Positions 57,283-64,000 of a stretch of 64,000 nucleotides of DNA are shown here, in pieces. The notes under the pieces were generated by a model that was not told the DNA's origin, did not search any database, and saw only the letters and a list, made by a program, of their open reading frames with translations. The first letter of the stretch is position 1, and each line of letters begins with the position of its first letter. Origin of the DNA: Sphingomonadaceae bacterium. Its GTDB lineage: Bacteria > Pseudomonadota > Alphaproteobacteria > Sphingomonadales > Sphingomonadaceae. The DNA lies in contig JACKKZ010000004.1 of NCBI GenBank assembly GCA_024236195.1, forward strand, positions 496,001-560,000, written 5' to 3'. The translations under genes were made by a program, and so were the position numbers.

Positions 57283-59064
57283 ATGGCTTCCCGTTCCCTT
57301 TCTGCTGTTTGCGGTGTTGAACACTCCTTGTCAGGCAAGGCATGGCAATGGCGTGGCGGCAATATGGATATCGGCCCAGGCGGGCTCGATCAGGATATCG
57401 TCAACCAGTTGCTGCTTTCGCGCGGTGTTGCCCCGGACGATATTGAGCGGCACCGCAATCCGACCTTGCGCAGTTTCCTGCCTGACCCTTCCATCTTCCG
57501 CGACATGGATGCTGCGGCCGAACGGCTTGCGCAGGCGATCCTGGGGCAGGAAAAAGTCACCATTTACGGTGATTACGACGTTGACGGTGCTACCAGTGCA
57601 GCCTTGATGATCCGGCTGCTTCGAATGCTCGGCCATGATGCGCAGTACTATATCCCGGACCGTTTGCTGGAAGGCTATGGCCCCAGTGGCGAAGCACTGG
57701 TGAAGCTGGCGGAGCAAGGTTCCACGCTGATCGTTACAGTCGATTGCGGTGCCATGGCCTTTGATGCCTTGCAGCAGGCCCGCGATGCCGGGGTCGATGT
57801 GATTGTGGTCGATCACCACAAATGCGCGGCCGAACTGCCCAAGGCGGCAGCACTGGTCAATCCGAACCGGCTGGACGAAGCCGATGATGCAGCCGCCCAT
57901 GGCCATCTCGCGGCGGTAGGCGTTGCATTCCTGCTCGGCATCGCCTTGGTCCGCACCTTGCGCGAGCGGGATTATTTTGCGGACCGGCCCGAACCGAACC
58001 TCATGGGCTTGCTGGATATTGTCGCGTTGGGAACCGTGGCCGACGTTGCTGCGCTGCACGGTCTGAACCGGGCCTTTGTGGCGCAGGGACTGAAGGTGAT
58101 GGCGCGGCGTGACAATATTGGCATGGCGGCGCTGATTGATGCGAGCCGTCTGAAACGTGCGCCACAATGCAGCGATCTGGGTTTTGCCCTGGGGCCGCGT
58201 ATCAATGCGGGCGGGCGCGTCGGCGAATCAACGCTGGGTGTGCGCTTGCTAACCACTGAAGATCCGGACGAAGCCGCTGCCATCGCTGCGCAGCTATCCA
58301 CGCTGAATGAAGAGCGTCGGGCGATCGAAGCCGCGGTGCAGCAAGCTGCAGAGGAACAGCTTGCCGGGCAGCATAACCGCGCGGTGCACTTGCTGTCCGG
58401 TTCGGACTGGCACCCCGGCGTGATCGGCATCGTGGCCGGGCGGATCAAGGAAAAGACTGGCAAGCCCTCACTTGTCATCGCGCTGGACGAGGAAACCGGC
58501 CAGGGCAAGGGTTCTGGCCGCTCTATTGCCGGGGTCGATTTGGGGGCGGCGATCATTGCCGCACGCGAATCGGGCCTGCTGGTGGCCGGGGGCGGACATG
58601 CCATGGCTGCCGGGCTGACGGTGGAGGCTGGCCGCGTTGAGGAACTGGCGGAATGGCTGGACGGGATGCTGGAAGGTCCGGTGGCGCGCGCCATGGCCGG
58701 GCAGGCATTGCAGCTGGACCTCTCGCTGGTGCCCGGCGGGCTGACCCCGGCGCTGGTGGAGACGCTGGATAGCGCGGGTCCCTATGGCATGGGCTGGCCG
58801 GGGCCGCGTGTTGCCGTCGGCCCGGTCTATCTGATGAAAGCCGATATTGTCGGAACGGACCACGTCCGCATCATTGCGGGCGGGGATGATGGCCGCAGTT
58901 TCAAAGCCATCGCCTTTCGCGCGGCAGAAAGTGACATGGGCCAGGCGCTGCTCCACGCCCCGAAAGGGCGCAAATTCTGGCTCGCCGGACGGGTGAAGAT
59001 TGACGATTGGGGCGCTCGCCCGCAGGCGGAGCTGCATCTGGAAGATGCTGCCTTCGCCGATTAA
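57283..59064 (+). CDS. recJ: Single-stranded-DNA-specific exonuclease RecJ
   Basis: A 5'-3' exonuclease of recombination and mismatch repair. The 593-aa protein has DHH motifs VTIYGDYDVDGATSAALM, VDCGAMAFD and VVDHHKCAAELP, a DHHA1 domain (about 345-460, with SGRSIAGVDLGAAI and GGGHAMAAGLTVE) and a C-terminal OB-like part. AGGAAA precedes the ATG at 57283, and the conserved GKAWQWRGGN supports this start. Confidence 0.95.
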   Translation: MASRSLSAVCGVEHSLSGKAWQWRGGNMDIGPGGLDQDIVNQLLLSRGVAPDDIERHRNPTLRSFLPDPSIFRDMDAAAERLAQAILGQEKVTIYGDYDVDGATSAALMIRLLRMLGHDAQYYIPDRLLEGYGPSGEALVKLAEQGSTLIVTVDCGAMAFDALQQARDAGVDVIVVDHHKCAAELPKAAALVNPNRLDEADDAAAHGHLAAVGVAFLLGIALVRTLRERDYFADRPEPNLMGLLDIVALGTVADVAALHGLNRAFVAQGLKVMARRDNIGMAALIDASRLKRAPQCSDLGFALGPRINAGGRVGESTLGVRLLTTEDPDEAAAIAAQLSTLNEERRAIEAAVQQAAEEQLAGQHNRAVHLLSGSDWHPGVIGIVAGRIKEKTGKPSLVIALDEETGQGKGSGRSIAGVDLGAAIIAARESGLLVAGGGHAMAAGLTVEAGRVEELAEWLDGMLEGPVARAMAGQALQLDLSLVPGGLTPALVETLDSAGPYGMGWPGPRVAVGPVYLMKADIVGTDHVRIIAGGDDGRSFKAIAFRAAESDMGQALLHAPKGRKFWLAGRVKIDDWGARPQAELHLEDAAFAD

Positions 59065-59098
59065 TTCACTTTTGTTGCAAGAAAGCCGATTGCGAGAC

Positions 59099-59127
59099 TT
59101 GACCGCCTCGCTCCACCCCCCTAAAGG
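59099..59127 (+). promoter_or_regulatory. Promoter of tRNA-Glu
   Basis: TTGACC (59099-59104), a 17-bp spacer and TAAAGG (59122-59127), 17 bp before the tRNA. The -35 and spacing are close to consensus. Confidence 0.65.
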
Positions 59128-59144
59128 CGCGCTTCCACCGCGAC

Positions 59145-59220
59145 GGCCCCTTCGTCTAGCGGTCTAGGACGCCGCCCTTTCACGGCGGAAACACGGGTTC
59201 GAGTCCCGTAGGGGTCACCA
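59145..59220 (+). tRNA. tRNA-Glu (anticodon TTC)
   Basis: Acceptor GGCCCCT with AGGGGTC (one G-T pair), anticodon stem CCGCC/GGCGG around CTTTCAC with TTC at 59179-59181, T arm CACGGGTTCGAGTCCCGTA, discriminator A and encoded CCA. No repeat of its 3' end was noticed nearby. Confidence 0.97.
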
Positions 59221-59314
59221 CGGTGGACAATTGCCCAAGCGGCAATGCTCCCCCACAATTTGTTGGACTTTCAGGCTGGTCCCTTGCGGCTTCGCTCTGT
59301 ATGGCCTCCCCGCG

Positions 59315-60517
59315 ATGGATGCACAGCGCAACATTCCGTGGGTCGGCATTTCCTTTGCCATTGCCACTTTCCTCGGCCTGTTGACGATGGGAATCGACCT
59401 CGGCCTCGCTCTCGCGGTGCTGGTGGTGTGGAGCGGTACGCTGTGGCTTGCCGCTGCCCGCCCCCCGGAATTTGTGCGCATCCAGGATGAAGGCCCATTC
59501 AATCGCGCCAGCATGGAACAGGTGATCGAACATTCCGGCACCCCGATCCTGTTTACCGAACGCAACCGAATCACCATGGCCAGCCGCAGCGCGCGCGAAG
59601 TGCTGGGTGGCCATATTGTCGGCCAGGATATCCGGGTCGCCTTGCGCCATCCAGAAGCCATCGCTTTGCTTGACCGTGGAGGCAGTGGTTCCGCCGTAAT
59701 CCATGGCCTGACCCGCAGGCGGGACATCTGGCGGATGCAGCGACAGGTCATGGATGGTGACAGTGCAGTGGTGGAGCTGATAAACCAGACAGCCGAGGCC
59801 GATATCAGCCGCGCCCACACCGATTTTGTGGCCAATGCCAGCCACGAGCTGCGCACTCCGCTTGCCTCCATCATCGGTTATGTCGAAACAGTGTCCGAAG
59901 GGCTGGAAGACGAGAGTCTCGATACACCCACGGCGACCCGGTTCCTGGGCACCATCCACAAGGAAGCCCGCCGCCTGCAAGGGCTCGTCAGCGATCTCAT
60001 GTCTCTCTCGCGGGTGGAGGCAGAGAAGCATGACCAGCCAGCAGAGCATGTCCGCCTGCGCTCGCTGGTGGAACGCGCAGCGCGCGATGCGGCAGGGGAA
60101 GATCGCGTCAGCCGCCTGCGCCTCACTCTTGCTCCGGGAATCACTGTGCGCGGGGATACCCAACAGCTGGAGCAATTGATCCGCAATTTGGTGGATAATG
60201 CGCTGAAATATGGCGATTCTGCCAAGCCAGTGCAGGTGCTGCTGAACGTGGCAGACAATGGCGATGCGCAAATACAGGTTCTGGATGAAGGCGAAGGCAT
60301 CGCGCCTGAGCATCTCCCTCACCTCACCCGCCGCTTTTACCGGACCGATCCGGGACGTAGCAGGGCGTCGGGCGGGACCGGACTGGGTCTGGCGATTGTG
60401 AAGCATATTGTGGAGCGTCACCGCGGACGGCTCGACATCCAGAGCAAGCTGGGCAAGGGAACCCATATCACTGTCCGCATTCCGCAAATTGAAACGCAAG
60501 ACGACAATCTGTCATAG
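59315..60517 (+). CDS. phoR: Phosphate-regulon sensor histidine kinase PhoR
   Basis: Senses phosphate status through the Pst system and phosphorylates PhoB. From ATG 59315 the 400-aa protein has two N-terminal membrane segments (about 8-50), a PAS-like region, the HisKA phosphoacceptor (FVANASHELRTPLASIIGY, about 170-188) and a HATPase domain with the N box (LIRNLVDNALKYG) and GGTGLGLAIVKHI. The start is uncertain; the frame is open upstream to 59231. The pst genes follow. phoB is not in the window. Confidence 0.9.
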   Translation: MDAQRNIPWVGISFAIATFLGLLTMGIDLGLALAVLVVWSGTLWLAAARPPEFVRIQDEGPFNRASMEQVIEHSGTPILFTERNRITMASRSAREVLGGHIVGQDIRVALRHPEAIALLDRGGSGSAVIHGLTRRRDIWRMQRQVMDGDSAVVELINQTAEADISRAHTDFVANASHELRTPLASIIGYVETVSEGLEDESLDTPTATRFLGTIHKEARRLQGLVSDLMSLSRVEAEKHDQPAEHVRLRSLVERAARDAAGEDRVSRLRLTLAPGITVRGDTQQLEQLIRNLVDNALKYGDSAKPVQVLLNVADNGDAQIQVLDEGEGIAPEHLPHLTRRFYRTDPGRSRASGGTGLGLAIVKHIVERHRGRLDIQSKLGKGTHITVRIPQIETQDDNLS

Positions 60518-60526
60518 AGATGTCAC
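60509..60526 (+). promoter_or_regulatory. Pho box (PhoB-binding site) before pstC
   Basis: CTGTCAT-AGAG-ATGTCAC is two 7-bp half-sites with 4-bp spacing, close to the PhoB consensus. It overlaps the last codons and stop of phoR and lies 120 bp before pstC. Confidence 0.7.
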
Positions 60527-60645
60527 AATTCTTGAACATCGCGCCCGCATCAGGGCATAGATCGCAAGCCGATTCTGTCCTTTCGCAGCATCATGCTGTG
60601 TTCCCATCCGCCCGACACCGGGCATAGACGAGGCCAATACCGACT

Positions 60646-62031
60646 ATGTCCCCTGCGATCCTGCTCCTGCTGGCGCTTGGCCTTGGTTTGGCAGGCTGGC
60701 TTGCTGCGCGTGCGCGGGCCTGGAGTTTCCAGCGCGCACCGGGCGCGGAAAAGCTGGCGGCACTGCCCAATTACCATGGCTGGTATGTGGCCCTGTGGAT
60801 ACTTGTCCCGGTCCTTGCCTTTATCATGCTGTGGAGCCTGATCGCCCCGCAGCTGGTGGCGCAACATGTGCTGGCCAGCCCGGCTGCCGCTGACCTTCCT
60901 GCCTTTGGATTCCAGCGCGACAATATCCTGCGGGAAGCCCGCGCGGTTGCGAGCGGCGCATCGCAAGCTGTCTTCAACCCCGCTGCCGAAGCGCTGGTGG
61001 AACCCTATCGCGAGGCGCTGTCGCGCTACAACATGATCGGGATCGCCATCACCCTGCTGATTGCTTTCCTCGCCGGTGCGTGGTCTTTCCTGAGGCTCAA
61101 GCCCGATTTCACGGCACGTACGCGGGTGGAAAAGGCTGTGATGGCGATCCTGCTATTTGCCTCGCTGGTGGCGATCCTTACGACGCTGGGCATCGTGGTG
61201 AGCCTCGTTTTCGAGACTTTCCGCTTCTTCGGGATGGTCAGCCCGATTGATTTCCTGTTCGGCACTCATTGGGGACCAGACCCGATGAGCAACCCGGACA
61301 ATCCAGATGGCAGCCGCTATGGCGCTATCCCGCTGTTCTGGGGCACGATCTATATCGGTGCGATCATTGCCATGATCGTGGCCATCCCGCTGGGCCTGAT
61401 GAGCGCGATTTACCTCACCCAATATGCGTCGCCCAAATGGCGCGCATGGCTGAAGCCCGCGCTGGAAATCCTCGCCGGGGTGCCGACCGTGGTCTATGGC
61501 TATTTCGCAGCGCTGACTGTTGCCCCGGCCATCCGCGACTTTGCCATTTCCATCGGCATAACCAGCGCCTCCAGCGAGAGCGCACTGGCCGCTGGTCTGG
61601 TGATGGGGATCATGATTATCCCCTTTGTTTCCTCCATGGCAGACGATTCCATAGCCGCTGTCCCGCAAGCGATGCGCGATGGCAGCCTTGCGATGGGTGC
61701 GACAACCTCCGAGACCATCCGCCGGGTGCTGGTGCCGGCCGCCCTGCCCGGCATCGTAGCCGGGATCATGCTCGCCATCAGCCGCGCCATTGGCGAAACC
61801 ATGATCGTGGTGATGGCTGCCGGTGCCTCCGCCAACCTGACTGCCAACCCGCTGGAAGCGATGACCACTGTCACTTTCCAGATCGTGGCCATGCTGACCG
61901 GCGAGGGGAGCTTTGACCATCCGGCGACGCTGAGCGCCTTTGCCCTGGGCTTCGTGCTGTTCCTGGTCACCCTTGGCCTCAATTTCATCGCCCTGCGCGT
62001 CGTGAAACGGTTCCGTGAAGCCTATAGGTGA
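60646..62031 (+). CDS. pstC: Phosphate ABC transporter permease PstC
   Basis: An inner-membrane subunit of the high-affinity phosphate importer. The 461-aa protein is longer than E. coli PstC because of an N-terminal extension with an extra membrane segment and periplasmic-type loop (about 1-165). The ABC permease domain has MVAIPLGLMSAIYLTQYA, ILAGVPTVVYGYFA and the EAA-like loop AMRDGSLAMGATTSETIRRVLVPAALPGI. Its end overlaps pstA by 17 bp. Confidence 0.94.
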   Translation: MSPAILLLLALGLGLAGWLAARARAWSFQRAPGAEKLAALPNYHGWYVALWILVPVLAFIMLWSLIAPQLVAQHVLASPAAADLPAFGFQRDNILREARAVASGASQAVFNPAAEALVEPYREALSRYNMIGIAITLLIAFLAGAWSFLRLKPDFTARTRVEKAVMAILLFASLVAILTTLGIVVSLVFETFRFFGMVSPIDFLFGTHWGPDPMSNPDNPDGSRYGAIPLFWGTIYIGAIIAMIVAIPLGLMSAIYLTQYASPKWRAWLKPALEILAGVPTVVYGYFAALTVAPAIRDFAISIGITSASSESALAAGLVMGIMIIPFVSSMADDSIAAVPQAMRDGSLAMGATTSETIRRVLVPAALPGIVAGIMLAISRAIGETMIVVMAAGASANLTANPLEAMTTVTFQIVAMLTGEGSFDHPATLSAFALGFVLFLVTLGLNFIALRVVKRFREAYR

Positions 62032-63277
62032 GACCATCGCCCCCACCCGCACACCTGCTTTCGAAGCGCGGCTGAAGAAGCGCTATGCCGCAGAGCGCCG
62101 GTTCAAGATGGCCGGGCTTGGCGCCATCCTGTTTTCCGTCGCTGTCACGGCATTCCTGCTGGTCACCATGACGATCAACGGCTTTGGCGGTTTCCAGCGC
62201 ACCGAAATGAAAGTGCCGATTGACCTGAGCGCAGCCGGGGTCGCTGTCGATACCAGCAGCACGGACGAAAACAGTGCTGTGCAGGCGCTGCAGATGCAGT
62301 CATTGCCGGAAATCGTCAGCTTCAGCACCGAACAGGCACTGGGCGCGGAGGCGCCCGAAGAAATCAGTCCTGATGCTTGGCGCGAAGTTGCTTCGCGTAT
62401 TTATGTGTAATCCGCAATTGATGGAAGGGCAGCATGAGTTCTGGCTCCCTGCCAGTGCAGACCTTGCCGCAGGTTTTGGCGGCGAAGGATCCCCCGAAGA
62501 TGCAGGCACTGGCCACGCAGCTGGAAGCCAAAGGGTGCTGGCGAACAAGTTCGATATCGGCTTCCTCAGCCGTTCGGATGCGACCGACCCGCAACAGGTT
62601 GGCATCTGGGGCGCACTCAAGGGTTCGATGCTGACCATGCTGGTCACGCTGCTGCTGGCGTTCCCCATCGGGGTGCTGGCTGCTCTCTACCTTGAGGAAT
62701 ATGCACCAAAGAACCGCTGGACTGACCTGATCGAGGTTTCGATCAACAATCTTGCAGCCGTGCCGTCGATCATTTTCGGCCTGCTGGGTCTCGCTGTGTT
62801 CCTGTGGATCTTCCCCAATTACCGCTCTGCCCCCGTTGATCGGGGGCATGACGCTGGCATTGATGACCATGCCGGTGATCGTCATTTCCGGGCGTAACGC
62901 GATCAAGGCGGTCCCGCCGTCTATCCGCGACAGGGCGCTGGCGATTGGCGCCAGCCGGTGCAGGTCGTGTTCCACCACGTTCTCCCGCTTGCCCTGCCCG
63001 GCATCCTGACTGGCACCATTATCGGCATGGCCCGTGCGCTGGGTGAAACCGCGCCGCTGCTGATGATCGGGATGCGCGCCTTTGTCGCGACTCCGCCGGA
63101 AGGGTTCACTTCGCCTGCTACCGTTTTGCCGGTGCAGATTTTTTCCTGTGGTCGGACGAAATTGACCGTGGTTTCGTGGAACGCACATCTGCTGCTATTA
63201 TCGTCCTCCTGCTGTTCCTCCTGCTGATGAATGGCATTGCCATCTACCTGCGCAACCGTTTCGAGAAAAAGTGGTGA
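62015..63277 (+). pseudogene. pstA: Phosphate ABC transporter permease PstA, broken by six single-base indels
   Basis: Read across three frames, a full PstA can be assembled: N-terminal membrane segment, periplasmic loop with EFWLPASAD, FDIGFLSRSDATDPQQVG, and the permease core IIFGLLGLAVFLWIFPNYRSAP, PLIGGMTLALMTMPVIVIS, MARALGETAPLLMIGMRAF. Frame changes are needed near 62406, 62466, 62534, 62833, 62957 and 63141. Most lie in or beside short homopolymers (C, G, T runs), which points to base-calling errors rather than decay, since the amino acid sequence between breaks is well preserved. The start is GTG 62015. Confidence 0.8.
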
Positions 63278-64000
63278 CTGTAGTCCATCCCAACTGGAAG
63301 AAACCGACGCCAAAATGCGGGCGCGGGACGTCTCTGTCTATTACGGGGACAAAGAAAGCCATCGACGAAGTGTCGATTGATATCCCGACCAAATATGTGA
63401 CTGCCTTTATTGGCCCGTCCGGTTGCGGGAAATCGACCTTCCTGCGGACGCTGAACCGCATGAATGATACAATCCCCTCGGCGCGGGTCGAGGAGAAATC
63501 ACGCTCGACGGCGATGATATCTATCGTTCAAAATGGACGTGGTGCAGCTGCGCGCACGGGTGGGGATGGTGTTCCAGAAGCCCAATCCCTTCCCCAAGTC
63601 GATTTATGAAAACATTGTCTATGGCCCACGCATTCACGGGCTTGCCGATGGCAAGGCTGAGCTGGACGAAATTGTCAGACGCTCGCTCCAGCGCGCCGGC
63701 CTGTGGAACGAGGTGAAGGATCGCCTGACCGACAGCGGCACTGCCCTGTCTGGCGGCCAGCAACAGCGCCTGTGTATAGCGCGCGCGATCGCCGTCGATC
63801 CCGAAGTGATCCTGATGGACGAGCCTTGCTCTGCGCTCGATCCGATTGCGACTGCCAAGATCGAGGAACTGATTGACGAATTGAGCGGCCGTTTTGCTAT
63901 CGTGATCGTGACACACTCGATGCAGCAGGCTGCGCGCGTTTCGCAAAGAACCGCCTTTTTCCATCTTGGGAAAATGGTAGAATATGGTCGCACTTCTGAC
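63274..64000 (+). pseudogene. pstB: Phosphate ABC transporter ATPase PstB, partial and broken by about four indels
   Basis: ATP-binding subunit of the phosphate importer, running off the window end. Corrected, it shows Walker A FIGPSGCGKSTFLRTLNRMND, Q-loop VGMVFQKPNPFPKSIYENI, signature ALSGGQQQRLCIARAIAV and Walker B EVILMDEPCSALDP. Frame changes are needed near 63294, 63354, 63493 and 63531. The GTG start at 63274 overlaps the pstA stop. From about 63535 to the end the frame is clean. Confidence 0.8.

Noticed and set aside
59145..59220. tRNA-Glu as a second integration site
   Set aside because: No repeat of its 3' end was noticed downstream, and core pho genes follow directly.

Overview
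The window looks like a chromosomal segment of an alphaproteobacterium of the order Sphingomonadales, most likely an Erythrobacteraceae-type bacterium. This is judged from the protein sequences (a RibB-GTP cyclohydrolase II-like fusion with a small N-terminal helix-turn-helix-like extension, a fungal-type LeuA, COQ4, DUF4170, a DUF883/holin-like cluster), the moderately high GC and the gene order. Most genes are core housekeeping genes in short, tightly packed operons.

Layout. 1-3.6 kb: cell elongation genes mreD (start lies before the window), mrdA and rodA. 3.75-5.1 kb: a tRNA-Lys gene whose last 16 bp are repeated 1.27 kb downstream, enclosing palindrome-rich DNA and one orphan membrane protein, probably the remnant of an integrated element. 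5.2-9.1 kb: a lytic transglycosylase frame that runs without a stop into ribBA, then ribH and convergent eno. 9.3-12.4 kb: small membrane/stress proteins, a GNAT enzyme and greA. 12.5-18.3 kb: carA and carB, separated by a lipoprotein gene, a broken copy of the carB 5' end and a FitAB/VapBC-type toxin-antitoxin pair. 18.4-29.1 kb: yqeY, dnaG, rpoD, an acyltransferase, an RluE-like enzyme, rpiB, glyA, nrdR, a TrmJ-like methyltransferase, a chorismate mutase and rpsD. 29.3-39.3 kb: a diheme cytochrome c, tgt, a five-gene cluster of exported proteins of unknown function, queA, a cyclophilin, coaD, ispA and xseB. 39.3-46.4 kb: small membrane proteins, purL, a nitroreductase, COQ4, serB and miaA. 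46.4-53.0 kb: branched-chain amino acid synthesis (ilvB, ilvN, a sterol-desaturase-family gene, ilvC, leuA) with two probable attenuation leaders. 53.1-59.1 kb: an amidohydrolase, a nitronate monooxygenase, an AHH nuclease with an unknown partner, a flavoprotein and recJ. 59.1-64 kb: tRNA-Glu, phoR, a Pho box, pstC, then pstA and pstB, which are interrupted by about ten single-base indels.

Points most worth a second look: the carB 5' duplication around the toxin-antitoxin pair (a 104-bp direct repeat with three differences, all synonymous), with a palindromic operator that could control both the antitoxin and the relocated carB promoter; a 16-codon Leu-rich leader peptide with competing hairpins before leuA; mutually exclusive hairpins before ilvB; a 15-bp hairpin sequestering the ribosome-binding site of the amidohydrolase; the transglycosylase-RibBA read-through frame; and the exported-protein cassette between tgt and queA. 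No CRISPR array, transposase, integrase, rRNA or replication origin was seen.
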